From Planctomycetota bacterium (GTDB lineage Bacteria > Planctomycetota > UBA1135 > UBA2386), in NCBI GenBank assembly GCA_016235155.1, contig JACRLW010000073.1:1-62403 (forward strand): a stretch of 62,403 nucleotides of DNA. Direction: 5' to 3'. A model generated the notes under the pieces. The model was not told the origin of the DNA. It saw nothing but the letters and a program-made list of their open reading frames with translations, and searched no databases. A program made the position numbers and the translations under genes. Each line of letters starts with the position of its first letter. Positions within the stretch are counted from its first letter, which is position 1. Below, piece after piece: positions 37,723 to 49,993 of this stretch.

Positions 37723-38880
37723 CGCTCCGCCGCGCCGTCGCGCTCCTCGCGCTCGCACTCCCGTTCGCAGCCACGCTCGGCGTGCCGCTCGGCGCGCAGA
37801 CCGCGCCCAAGCTCCCCAAGTGGCGGATCGATCCCTACACCAGGAACGATCCGAAGCTGATCGAGAAGCTCGACTACGTCGGCTACGGGCCCTTCGAGTT
37901 CGGCCAGCGCGGGACGAAGGCCGTCTCGACCGCCGACATCGACAAGCACCTCGATTACGCGCAGATCCTCTGGGTCGAGACCAGGCACTTCCGCATCGGG
38001 TCGACGCTCGAGCCGTGGGTCGTCCCGCTCGAACCGGAGATCAAGGCGAAGATCCGCGCCGAACTCGAGAAGCTCGTCGGTCGCGGCCTCGATCGCGTCA
38101 TCCCGAAGACGCGCACCCTCGATCGCTGGCTTCGCGTGCACCTCTTCGCGCAGCGGCTCGAAGAGCACTACGCGGAGATGCAGTCCTGGCTCGGCGTCAC
38201 CGACGAGTCGTTCCCCAAGGACGACGAGGACCGCAAGACACGCTACCAGGACTACCTGGGCGAAGGCCCCTTCCTCGGCCAGCGAGCCAAGTACCTCTTC
38301 CTGATCTTCGAGCGCGTCGAGGAGTACGACGACTACCTCGCGACCTTCACCGGCCGTCGCACGGTCGGCGGCCAGCAGTGGAACTTCAAGGACGTCGACT
38401 CGCTGCTGTATTCGTGCGCGGCGGACAACCCGACCGAGGACGGTCGCCTGAAGGACGACACCGCGATGCACGGCCACCTCGTGTTCTCGGCGACGCACAA
38501 CCTGATCAACGGCTACCTCCACTACAACTTCGACCTGCCGGTCTGGATGCGCGAGGCGCCGGCGCACTGGTTCGAGCGCCGCATCACCGAAGTTCACCGC
38601 CTTCAGCGAGGTCATGAAGTGGCGCGACTTCGGCGAGCTCGAGTTCAACGACCACGTGATGATCTGGTCGCGCCAGGACTGGTTGATGACGCTCGGCAAG
38701 GAGAAGTGGGCGAAGTTCATGCGCCTGAGCAAGGCGCAGGTCGATCCCGCGACCGGCCAGACGGTCGGCGACATCGTCGAGGGCACGCGCAACGCGCTGC
38801 GCGAGGCCTACGGATTGAGCCCGCTCAGCCTGGAGGAGAAGTGGCGCGAGTGGGTGTTGGCGACCTATCCGACCAAGTGA
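37719..38880 (+). pseudogene. Frameshifted peptidase-MA-like secreted protein
   Basis: A GTG start overlaps the previous stop and opens a signal peptide (LALALPFAATLGVPLGAQ). The frame gives about 290 good residues ending HWFERRITE at 38591. One extra base in GAAG (38589-38592) then shifts it; the correct continuation (FTAFSEVMKWRDFG ... WVLATYPTK) is in the next frame and stops at 38880. Without correction the original frame runs into Arg-rich sequence to 38936. The order HNLINGYLH, DLPVWMREAPAHWFE resembles the gluzincin peptidase-MA fold (HExxH ... DLP.W..EG.A.YFE), but the HExxH glutamate is absent, so it would be inactive as a protease even if repaired. Sequencing error cannot be excluded. 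Confidence 0.65.
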
Positions 38881-38908
38881 CGCGGCCGACGGCGGGCCCG
38901 CGGCGTGC

Positions 38909-39619
38909 TCACGGCGCCCACAGCGTGAAGCGATAGGCGGGCAACAGCGCGAGCAGCGAGGTCACCACCCACTCCGGCGCGGCCGACTCCATGCCGATCG
39001 CGTCCTCGGCCGGAAGCTCGCGCACGAGGTGGAGCCAGTGGTTGCCGGGCGTGTACGCCGTGGCCAACTCCTTCATCTCGCTCGGCGTGGCGAGGTTCGC
39101 CCAGTACTGCTTGCGCCAATCGTGGATGCGCAGCGCGAAGCCGGGCGGCAGGGCCTTGAGCATCGTGCACCACTCGGTCATCGCGGCGGGGACCGCGAGC
39201 TTCTTGCGCAGGTTCTCGCCGTCCCACCAGGCCTGCGGGTGGATGCGGAGCGCGGCTTCGACGACCTGGCCGTCGCGGCTGACCTCGAGCACGGTCTGGA
39301 TGTAGTGCGTCTCGGCGTCCTTGCCGAGCGCCTCGCCGAAGAACGCGGCGAGCTTCTTGCGCTCCTTGTCGGAGCGGCAGAGATACGCGCGCTGCTCGCG
39401 CACGCGGAAGGCGTTGTAGGAGTGCGGGTGATGGATGCCGCCCTGGCTCGACAGTTCGCTCCCCAGTTCCTTGGCGCGCTTCTTCACCTCGTCGGCGATC
39501 GCCTTCAGCTTGCGGCGGATCGAGAGGCGCAGCGCGTTGAACTCGGGGTCGTCCTGGCGGTGTTTGTCGAACGCGAGGAAGTCGCGCGGTTGGAACGGCT
39601 CGAGACTCTACTTGCTCAT
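38909..39619 (-). CDS. Protein of unknown function with an in-frame TAG at codon 4
   Basis: From ATG 39619 the frame reads Met-Ser-Lys, TAG (39608-39610), then 232 codons of good coding sequence (SLEPFQPRDFLAFDKHRQ ...) to 38909. The only standard start after the TAG is a GTG at 39487, which would remove about 40 residues that look genuinely coding. A TATCTT hexamer lies 9 nt before the ATG, like other leaderless starts here, supporting 39619 as the real start. The cytoplasmic protein (motifs GGIHHPHSYNAFRVREQRAY, HPQAWWDGENLRKKL) has no family I recognise. The TAG may be a nonsense mutation (CAG to TAG), an error or readthrough. Confidence 0.6.
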
Positions 39620-39628
39620 CGGTCGGCG

Positions 39629-39634
39629 AAGATA
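39629..39634 (-). promoter_or_regulatory. Candidate -10 hexamer TATCTT (minus strand)
   Basis: Minus-strand TATCTT lies 9 nt upstream of the ATG at 39619. No Shine-Dalgarno is present. Confidence 0.4.
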
Positions 39635-39702
39635 GCCGCGCGCGCCGACGATCCGTATCCTCCGCGCCCGACCCCACGTCGGACCCCGACCGCGATCCCA
39701 GC

Positions 39703-40533
39703 ATGAGAGCCATCGACCTCGTCCCGCTCCTGCTCTCGTGCGTCGCCGTCGCCTGCAACGGGATGCCCGGTCTCGACACGCCGCGCGTGTCGCTCTCGCC
39801 CCGCCTGCACCTCGACCGGCAACACGGCCGGGCGACGATGCAATCGCTCCAGGGCACGACGATCGTCGACAACCCTTCGCAGTCCGTCGACGCCTTCGGT
39901 CAGACCAACGGCGACGAGGACTGGAGCCTCGTGGTCCGGGCCGGCGACGGCTTCTCCGGACTCGAAGGCGAATACCGCGACGTCGCCATCGCCGACTCGG
40001 TGCTCGGCTCGCTCACCTCGGACTTCGGTCGCCTCTCCGACGGCGACGGCGTCGACGCGCGGCTGACCATGGACACCTGGCGCGTCGCGTACTTCGGCGA
40101 GATCGCCTCGCACCGCATCGATCCCGAGTCGGCCGACGCCCTCGAACTACGCCTCGCGGTCGGCGCGGCGCTCAGCTACCGCGAGGCCCGCTTCTCGTTG
40201 GTCCAGGCCGGCGGCGGCGGCCTGAGCCAGACGCTGCACGTGGAGGATCGCGGTTCGCCGTGGCTCGGTCTCGGCGGGCGCGTCGCGTGGCGCGACGCCT
40301 CGCTCGACCTCGACTGGCTGGTGAACCCCGACCTCAGCCTCGGCGGCAACTTCGACGGCATCCAACACGACGTCGAGGTCATGGCCCGCTACCGCTTCCC
40401 GGACCAGGACGTGACCGCGCTCGCCGGCTACCGCTGGTCGCAGCTCGACGCGAGCGGCAGCGAGAACGGACTGCGTTTCGACACCGACTTCTCGGTCGCT
40501 GCGATCGTGCTCGGCATCGAGTTCGAATTCTGA
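39703..40533 (+). CDS. Outer-membrane-like lipoprotein
   Basis: The 276-residue protein has a lipoprotein signal with lipobox LLSC (Cys about 12) or a later Cys at about 18. The rest is amphipathic beta strand with alternating hydrophobics and a C-terminal FEF end (VLGIEFEF), as in outer-membrane beta barrels (SLDLDWLVNPDLSL, DVEVMARYRF). No family was recognised. It may be a small porin-like or surface protein. A TATCCT hexamer at 39656-39661 is a candidate -10. It converges on the SirB1-like gene. Confidence 0.65.
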   Translation: MRAIDLVPLLLSCVAVACNGMPGLDTPRVSLSPRLHLDRQHGRATMQSLQGTTIVDNPSQSVDAFGQTNGDEDWSLVVRAGDGFSGLEGEYRDVAIADSVLGSLTSDFGRLSDGDGVDARLTMDTWRVAYFGEIASHRIDPESADALELRLAVGAALSYREARFSLVQAGGGGLSQTLHVEDRGSPWLGLGGRVAWRDASLDLDWLVNPDLSLGGNFDGIQHDVEVMARYRFPDQDVTALAGYRWSQLDASGSENGLRFDTDFSVAAIVLGIEFEF

Positions 40534-40542
40534 ACCGGGGGG

Positions 40543-41229
40543 TCAGCGCAGCAGCCGCGACAGCTCTTCCATCGCCGCGCGATCCGCCTCGAGATTGCGC
40601 GCGTGGTAGACGCCGATCAGGTTGCGCAGCATGCGCAACAGCCAGTCGCGGTGCGTGGCGATCGGCAGGCGTTCGGCGTCGATCGGGAACGAGTCGCCGG
40701 CGACCTCGCGCACGTGCGCGATGACCTCCTGCGGCGTGAGCACGCGCCCGCCCGCGAAGGGATCGACGATCATCGTGGTGAAGCCCGACCCGCCTTCCAC
40801 GCGCGCGAGGAAGTGACCCGGCGCGTTCACGCCGCTGACGTGCGGACCGAGCGGCTCGAGGACGAGCTTGTAGATCAGCGTCAACGTGATCGGCAGGCCG
40901 CGACGGCGCTCCAGCACCTGGTGGACGAAGCTGTTGCGCGGGTCGTAGTAGTCGTCGGTCTCGCCGCGGAAGCCGAGTTCGTCGAAGAGGACCGCGTGGG
41001 TGTGGGCAACGGCGGCACGGTGGTCGTCGCCGTGGAGCCGCGACACGATCGAGTGTCGGATCGATGCGATCTCGCGCTCGACGCGCTCCGGATCGAGTTC
41101 CGGGTCCGCGTGCGACGCGATCGCCAAGGCGCCGGCGAGCAAGCCGCTCGGGGTTTCGATGCGATCGAGACACACGCGCATCGAGTCCCAGGCACTGCGC
41201 CGGCAGTGGACGGGTGGTGGCAACGTCAT
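40543..41229 (-). CDS. SirB1/transglutaminase-like protein
   Basis: The 228-residue protein belongs to the transglut_core2 (SirB1/YchA) family: YYDPRNSFVHQVLERRRGLPITLTLIY, GVNAPGHFLARVE and FIDPF-like IVDPFAGGRVL are characteristic. The core keeps the His and Asp (GHFL, VDPF) but the position of the catalytic Cys is Thr/Leu, as in other family members, so peptidase activity is doubtful. The ATG at 41229 is preceded by TAGCAT at 10 nt. It is downstream of GT4 on the same strand. Confidence 0.85.
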   Translation of the reverse strand: MTLPPPVHCRRSAWDSMRVCLDRIETPSGLLAGALAIASHADPELDPERVEREIASIRHSIVSRLHGDDHRAAVAHTHAVLFDELGFRGETDDYYDPRNSFVHQVLERRRGLPITLTLIYKLVLEPLGPHVSGVNAPGHFLARVEGGSGFTTMIVDPFAGGRVLTPQEVIAHVREVAGDSFPIDAERLPIATHRDWLLRMLRNLIGVYHARNLEADRAAMEELSRLLR

Positions 41230-41239
41230 GGCGCGGCGC

Positions 41240-41245
41240 ATGCTA
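41240..41245 (-). promoter_or_regulatory. Candidate -10 hexamer TAGCAT (minus strand)
   Basis: Minus-strand TAGCAT lies 10 nt upstream of the ATG at 41229. No Shine-Dalgarno is present, consistent with a separate short-leader or leaderless transcript for the SirB1-like gene. Confidence 0.4.
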
Positions 41246-41268
41246 GCGGCGCCCGCGCTCACCTGGGA

Positions 41269-42522
41269 TCAACGGGCGGCGAGAGCCGGGTCCTGTTCCG
41301 TGGGGAACTCCTCGTGCTCGCGGGGATGGTCGATGCAGATCGACTCGCCGCTGTGCCGTGCGAGGAGCGCCGCCGCATAGAGCGACAGCAGCGCGTCGTG
41401 GTGCGCGCCGGCGGTGTAGCGGGCGAGGAAGGTCGCCCGGGCGCCTGCCGAGAGTTCGTTGACACGGCGCCGATCGCTCGCGATCGCCGTGATCGCCTGC
41501 GCGAGTTCGTGGGCGTCGTTCGGCGCAACCAGCACGCCGTTGTGGCCCTGGTCGACGAGGCTCGCGAGTCCGCCGAGCCGGCTCGCGATCACGGGCAGTC
41601 CGCTCGCGAACGCTTCCACCACCGACATCGGCATGCCCTCGTACCAGAGCGACGGAACGACCAGGACCGCCGCGCGCCGCATCTCTTCGAGCACGTCCTC
41701 GGAGTTGCGCAGCCCGACGGCGACGACGCGCGGGTCGGCCTTGGCCAGGCGCGCGACCTCTCCGCCGAGCGGGCCGATGCCGACGATGCGCACCGGCATC
41801 CCCGCCGGCAGTTCGCTCACCGCGGACAACAGCACGCGCAGTCCCTTCTCCTCCGTGAGCCGTCCGACGAAGAGCACGCCGCGGCGACCGCCGCCGGTCG
41901 CGGAGCCGGGATCGCGCGCGAGGAAGTTCGGGATCACCGCCACGCGCTCGCGCGGCAGTCCCGAGCGGACCAGGAGGTCCCGCTGGAAGGCGGTCAACGC
42001 GATGTACGCGTCGACGTCGGTGCGCCACGTCCCCAGCGCGTGATGCACCGCGGTGGTCGTCGCGACGACCGCGCTCGCCACGCGGCTGCCGCGGTAGCAA
42101 CCGTATCGGATCGCCGGCTTCGCGAAGGGCAGGCCGACGCATTCGGTGCACACCTTCCCGTCGCGGAACATCGTCGCCGCAGGACAGGCGAGCCGGTAGT
42201 TGTGCAGCGAGTGCACGACGGCCGCGCCGGCGCGACGCACGATGCCGAAGGCCGACGGCGAGACCATGGGCTGCGTGTTGTGGAAGTGCGCAACCTCGAT
42301 CCCGTGGTTGCGCACGATGCGCGCCATCTCCTTCCGGATGCCCAGCCCGAACACCGCGCGGGCGGCGAGGGCGAGCTTGCCCATGTCGTGCACCTGCTCG
42401 TTCGAGACCCGGTACTCGACGACGTCGTGCCCGCGCTCGCAGAGGAGATCGCGCTCCGCTTCGAACACGGCGTCCTCGCCGCCGCGCTCGAGGTAGGCGT
42501 TGTGGACGAGGAGGATGCGCAC
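41269..42522 (-). CDS. GT4-family glycosyltransferase
   Basis: The 417-residue protein has the GT-B fold: an N-terminal acceptor domain starting MRILLVHNAYLERGGED, a Cys-containing insert (CTECVGLPFAKPAIRYGCYRG), and a C-terminal donor domain with VLFVGRLTEEKGLRVLL and the nucleotide-sugar motif EGMPMSVVEAFASGLPVIAS. It adds a hexose to the growing polysaccharide repeat unit in the cytoplasm. The start is a GTG just after a triplicated 15-bp repeat that carries the ribosome-binding region. Donor sugar unknown; gmd upstream suggests a GDP-sugar supply. Confidence 0.92.
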   Translation of the reverse strand: MRILLVHNAYLERGGEDAVFEAERDLLCERGHDVVEYRVSNEQVHDMGKLALAARAVFGLGIRKEMARIVRNHGIEVAHFHNTQPMVSPSAFGIVRRAGAAVVHSLHNYRLACPAATMFRDGKVCTECVGLPFAKPAIRYGCYRGSRVASAVVATTTAVHHALGTWRTDVDAYIALTAFQRDLLVRSGLPRERVAVIPNFLARDPGSATGGGRRGVLFVGRLTEEKGLRVLLSAVSELPAGMPVRIVGIGPLGGEVARLAKADPRVVAVGLRNSEDVLEEMRRAAVLVVPSLWYEGMPMSVVEAFASGLPVIASRLGGLASLVDQGHNGVLVAPNDAHELAQAITAIASDRRRVNELSAGARATFLARYTAGAHHDALLSLYAAALLARHSGESICIDHPREHEEFPTEQDPALAAR

Positions 42523-46499
<3,977 letters not shown>

Positions 46500-46511
46500 C
46501 GTTCGCTGTCA

Positions 46512-46527
46512 TCGGGTGTTCACCCGA
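46512..46527. promoter_or_regulatory. Palindrome TCGGGTGTTCACCCGA in the divergent EPS promoter region
   Basis: A perfect 16-bp palindrome lies 13 bp before the SLBB gene. Its left half with flanks (ATCGGGTGTTC, 46511-46521) recurs inverted as GAACACCCGAT at 46609-46619. Two copies of GTCGCATCG (46710-46718 and 46722-46730) precede the plus-strand gene. These are plausible operators for both arms of the polysaccharide locus. Confidence 0.5.
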
Positions 46528-46747
46528 AGCAGGTTGAGCACGGCCCCCGCTCGTGATGCGGAACTCCCGGCCTCACACGGACTTCCGCGCGCCGCGGAGG
46601 GCTCCGTCGAACACCCGATGCGCTGTCGTCGATGCGATCGCACGGACGCTCCGCCGCTCCCGGCGACCGTTCCGCCGAGCCGATCGACGCGACGATCGAC
46701 CCTCATCAGGTCGCATCGAGAGTCGCATCGGAAGCCACGACGGAACC

Positions 46748-47206
46748 ATGCTCCACGAGATCCGCACCCTGGTGGTCCACGACGAACCGGTGGGCGCGCG
46801 CGCACTGGCCGAACGGCTGCGCACGGCCTTCCCCGGGATGGTCGTCGTGACGACCGACGACCCGACCGCGTACGGCCACGACTTCGACGTGTTCGTCGTC
46901 GACTGCAAGAGGCTCGGCATCGACATCGTGCGCACGCTGCACACCGAGACCCCGACCGCGTTGATGCTCGCGATCGTCGACGGTCTCGACCGTGCGTCGC
47001 TGAAGGAGGTCGTGAACGCGGGCGCGTCGGCCCTGGTCGACGAGACCGCGCCCGGCGACGTCGACGCGCTCGACGTGCGCATCCGCGCGTTCCTCGCGCG
47101 GCGCGCCGAGACTCCCGACGCGCGCGGCCTGCTCGGCGTGATGCGCTCGATGGCGGACCTCGTGCGGATGTGGAACCGGCGGATGGACCGCCTCGAGGTC
47201 GGTTGA
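46748..47206 (+). CDS. Receiver-like protein of the polysaccharide locus
   Basis: The 152-residue protein resembles a stand-alone response-regulator receiver domain: alternating strands and helices (IRTLVVHDEPVGARALAERL, DVFVVDCKRLG, TALMLAIVDGLD, AGASALVDE). The acceptor Asp position is kept (VVDCK) but the usual acidic pair is only HDE and the Lys is missing, so phosphorylation is uncertain. The C-terminus is a basic helix. It is first in the plus-strand arm and may control the locus; no DNA-binding domain is present. Confidence 0.6.
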   Translation: MLHEIRTLVVHDEPVGARALAERLRTAFPGMVVVTTDDPTAYGHDFDVFVVDCKRLGIDIVRTLHTETPTALMLAIVDGLDRASLKEVVNAGASALVDETAPGDVDALDVRIRAFLARRAETPDARGLLGVMRSMADLVRMWNRRMDRLEVG

Positions 47207-47238
47207 GGGACCAGGGTCGACGGAGGAAGGGGGAGGCG

Positions 47239-49383
47239 ATGGCGACGGACGGCGGACACGACGAAACCCGATGGCACGGCACCGCGACCGAGGGCGCGGT
47301 CGTCGGCACGCCGATCGAGACGCTGATGTCGCACGGCATGGACGTGCACACCGCGCTCGGCTCGCCCGCCGTCGACGCGCGCGACCTGGACCGCGCTCCC
47401 GGCGAACGCCTCGCGTCGCTGATGCGCGCCGGGCCGGCGCCACGACGCGTCGCTTGGGAGTCGTCGCTGCCCGAGTCCACCGCGTTCGTCGAACTCGACC
47501 CGATCCACTCGGCGTGGCTGTGGAGCATGGCACAGCGCGGCCTTGCCGCGGTCGCGCTGCTCCTGCTGCTGCCGCTCGCGCCCGTCGTCTGGCTGGCGGT
47601 CAGACTGTCGTCACCGGGTCCGTTCCTCTTCCGCCAATCGCGACGCGGTCACGGCGGGAGGCCGTTCGTGATCCACAAGGTCCGCACCTTGTGCGTCGAC
47701 GCGGAGCAGCGCACGGCGCTGGGCGTGTCGCAGAAGGACCCGCAGATCACGCGCGTCGGTCGCCTGCTGCGCCAGTTGAAGATCGACGAGCTGCCGCAGT
47801 TGTGGAACGTCGTCCGCGGCGAGATGGAAGTCGTGGGGCCGCGACCGATCCCGATCGCGCTCGAGGACCGGCTGCGACTGGCGATCTCCGGCTTCGTCGA
47901 ACGCAACCGGGTGAAGCCGGGTCTCACGAGCCTCGCGCAGGTCGCCGTCGTCGACAACAAACTCGGCGCGGACCTCGTCGAGGACTGGCACGAACGCTTC
48001 GAGGCGGAGCTGCACTACATCCGCCGCAAGAGCTTCTGCTACGACGTCGTCGTCCTGGTGATGTCGGTCGTGTTCCTGCTGCGCTCCCTCGTGCGCGTGT
48101 TGCGCGGCACGCCGCGCGCGCTGCCCCGGCCGAACGCGGCGACGGCGACCGAGGTGCTCGGCGTCCCGATCGCCGACCTCTCGATGCGAGAGGTCGTCGA
48201 CCGGATCGACGGTTGGATCGAGAGCGGCAAGCCGCGCTACGTCGCGTTCTGCCCCGTCCACAGCGTCGTCGAAGGCGCGCGCATGCCCGGCCATCGCCAG
48301 GCGCTGCGCGGCGCGGCGCTCTGCGTCGCCGACGGCATGCCGATCGTGTGGGCGCAGAAGCTGCTCGGCCACAAGACCGCATCGCGCGTCTACGGGCCGA
48401 CCACCATGCTCCGCGCCCTGGAACGCGCCGAACAGCGCGGTTGGCGCGTCGTGCTGTACGGCGGTCGCGCGGATCGGCTGGAGTTGCTCGTCGAGCACCT
48501 CGACCGGCGCTTCCCCGACCTCGAGATCGCCGCCGCGATCTCGCCGCCGTTCCGCACGCTGTCGCCCGAGGAGGACGACGCGACGACGCGACGCCTCGCC
48601 GCGCTCGAGCCCGACCTCGTGCTCGTCGGCCTCGGCTGTCCGAAGCAGGAACGGTGGATGGCCGAACACTGCGGCCGCGTGCCCGGCGTGATGCTCGGCG
48701 TCGGCGCCGCCTTCGACTTCCACGCCGGAGCCGTGCGCCAGGCGCCCGCATGGCTGCAGGCGATCGGGATGGAGTGGTTCTTCCGCCTGCTCTGCGAACC
48801 GCGCCGCCTGTTCCGCCGCTACGCGACGACCAACCCGATCTTCGTGCTGATGTTCGGCGTGCAGTTGGCGAAGCACTGGCTGCTGCGCCGCCGCTACCGC
48901 ATCGAACTCGGCACCGACCCCGAGTCCCAACCGCGCATGACGACGACGCGTCGAGAACGGCCGCGCCCCCAGCCCGGAGTCGTTCCGAAGCCCGGCGGCG
49001 CCGACCTCGCGATCTGCATCGCGAGCTACCGCCGGCCCCAACTCCTGACCGGCACCCTGGCGAGCCTGCGTCGAGTTCCCGCCGGGCATGAAGCAGATCG
49101 AGGTCCGCGTCGTCGACAACGACGCCGATCGCACGGCGGAAGCCGCGGTCGCCGCCTTCGCCGCCGAAGCCGCGCCCCGCTTCGCCGTCCGCTACGCGGT
49201 GGAACCCGAGCGGAGCATCGCTCTCGCCCGCAACCGCGCGCTCGAGTTCGGGACTGCGCGCTACGTCGCGTTCATCGACGACGACGAGCGCGCCGATCGT
49301 TGGTGGCTGCGCGGCCTCTGGGACGCGTTGCAAGCCGGCCGTGCGGATGCATCGTTCGGACGCGTCGAGGCGATCCTGCCTGA
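47239..49383 (+). CDS. Sugar transferase / WecG fusion running into a frameshifted GT2 domain
   Basis: Strong GGAGG sequences precede ATG 47239. Residues 90-300 form a polyprenyl-phosphate sugar transferase (membrane helix AAVALLLLLPLAPVVWLAV; KVRTL; DELPQLWNVVRGEMEVVGPRP, about 183-203) that primes the repeat unit. Residues 308-554 form a WecG/TagA/CpsF glycosyltransferase (VYGPTTMLRALERAE, LVGLGCPKQERWM, GVGAAFDFHAG). From 586 a GT2 domain begins (ADLAICIASYRRPQLLTGTLA). An extra C in TTCCC (49076-49080) then shifts the frame, and what follows to 49383 is Arg-rich nonsense. Without the shift the protein would be a 917-residue triple fusion ending at 49993. Fusion of the first two domains looks genuine. 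Confidence 0.82.
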   Translation: MATDGGHDETRWHGTATEGAVVGTPIETLMSHGMDVHTALGSPAVDARDLDRAPGERLASLMRAGPAPRRVAWESSLPESTAFVELDPIHSAWLWSMAQRGLAAVALLLLLPLAPVVWLAVRLSSPGPFLFRQSRRGHGGRPFVIHKVRTLCVDAEQRTALGVSQKDPQITRVGRLLRQLKIDELPQLWNVVRGEMEVVGPRPIPIALEDRLRLAISGFVERNRVKPGLTSLAQVAVVDNKLGADLVEDWHERFEAELHYIRRKSFCYDVVVLVMSVVFLLRSLVRVLRGTPRALPRPNAATATEVLGVPIADLSMREVVDRIDGWIESGKPRYVAFCPVHSVVEGARMPGHRQALRGAALCVADGMPIVWAQKLLGHKTASRVYGPTTMLRALERAEQRGWRVVLYGGRADRLELLVEHLDRRFPDLEIAAAISPPFRTLSPEEDDATTRRLAALEPDLVLVGLGCPKQERWMAEHCGRVPGVMLGVGAAFDFHAGAVRQAPAWLQAIGMEWFFRLLCEPRRLFRRYATTNPIFVLMFGVQLAKHWLLRRRYRIELGTDPESQPRMTTTRRERPRPQPGVVPKPGGADLAICIASYRRPQLLTGTLASLRRVPAGHEADRGPRRRQRRRSHGGSRGRRLRRRSRAPLRRPLRGGTRAEHRSRPQPRARVRDCALRRVHRRRRARRSLVAARPLGRVASRPCGCIVRTRRGDPA

Positions 49384-49993
49384 CGACGCTCCGGCCTGGG
49401 TGCGACGCGGCGCGTTCCTCGAGAAGCCGGCCGGACCCGACGGCCTCGACCTCGCGTGGGAACGGACCCGCACCTCGAACACGCTCGTCGACGGTGTGTG
49501 GTTCTTCGAGTACGGCTACCGCTTCGACGCGCGCTTCGGCCGCTCGGGCGGCGAGGACACCGACCTCTTCCGGCGCATCGCGGCGGCGGGCGGCCGTTTC
49601 CGCGCCGCGCCGGACTCCGCGGTGCGCGAGATCGCGCACGGCGCCCAGTGCCGTCTGCGCTGGATCCTGCGACGCGCGTGGCGCGGCGGCGGCAATTACG
49701 AGCGACTGGTCGCGGGCGAACGCGGCCGCATGGCGCCGCTCGCGCGCTTCTTCAAGCGCATCGGAGTCGGGCTGCCGATGGCATGCGCGGCGCTCCCGGC
49801 GGCGATCCGCGGGCGGCCCGAGCACCTGTTCGGCGCGCTGCAGGGTCTCGCCCTCGCCGCCGGCGGTCTCATCGGTTGGATGTTCCCGAAGTTCCTGGAG
49901 AACGCGCGCGGCTACCGCAGCGCCGGCACGCTCGACGAGCGGGGGACCGCGGGCGGAACGCACGCATCGCCGACCGACGGAGGAGCTCGATGA
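49088..49993 (+). CDS. GT2-family glycosyltransferase, C-terminal part after frameshift
   Basis: The 301-residue frame continues the GT2 domain in the shifted frame: VDNDADRTAEAAVAAF, NRALEFGTARYVAFIDDDERAD (the DxD-type metal site), SGGEDTDLF, and a C-terminal hydrophobic region (AAGGLIGWMFPKFL). Its first residues follow on exactly from SLRRVP in the upstream frame if one C is removed at 49076-49080. ATG 49088 is an internal Met, not a convincing start. It ends with a four-base overlap on the next GT4 gene. Confidence 0.72.
   Translation: MKQIEVRVVDNDADRTAEAAVAAFAAEAAPRFAVRYAVEPERSIALARNRALEFGTARYVAFIDDDERADRWWLRGLWDALQAGRADASFGRVEAILPDDAPAWVRRGAFLEKPAGPDGLDLAWERTRTSNTLVDGVWFFEYGYRFDARFGRSGGEDTDLFRRIAAAGGRFRAAPDSAVREIAHGAQCRLRWILRRAWRGGGNYERLVAGERGRMAPLARFFKRIGVGLPMACAALPAAIRGRPEHLFGALQGLALAAGGLIGWMFPKFLENARGYRSAGTLDERGTAGGTHASPTDGGAR

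Noticed and set aside
38614-38880. Independent 88-residue gene starting MKWRDFGELEF
   Set aside because: It is the direct continuation of the upstream peptidase-MA-like frame after a one-base shift and has no ribosome-binding site of its own.
49076-49080. Programmed ribosomal frameshift in the GT2 domain
   Set aside because: TTCCC is not a recognised slippery heptamer and no stimulatory structure or nearby Shine-Dalgarno was seen; an extra base by mutation or error is simpler.
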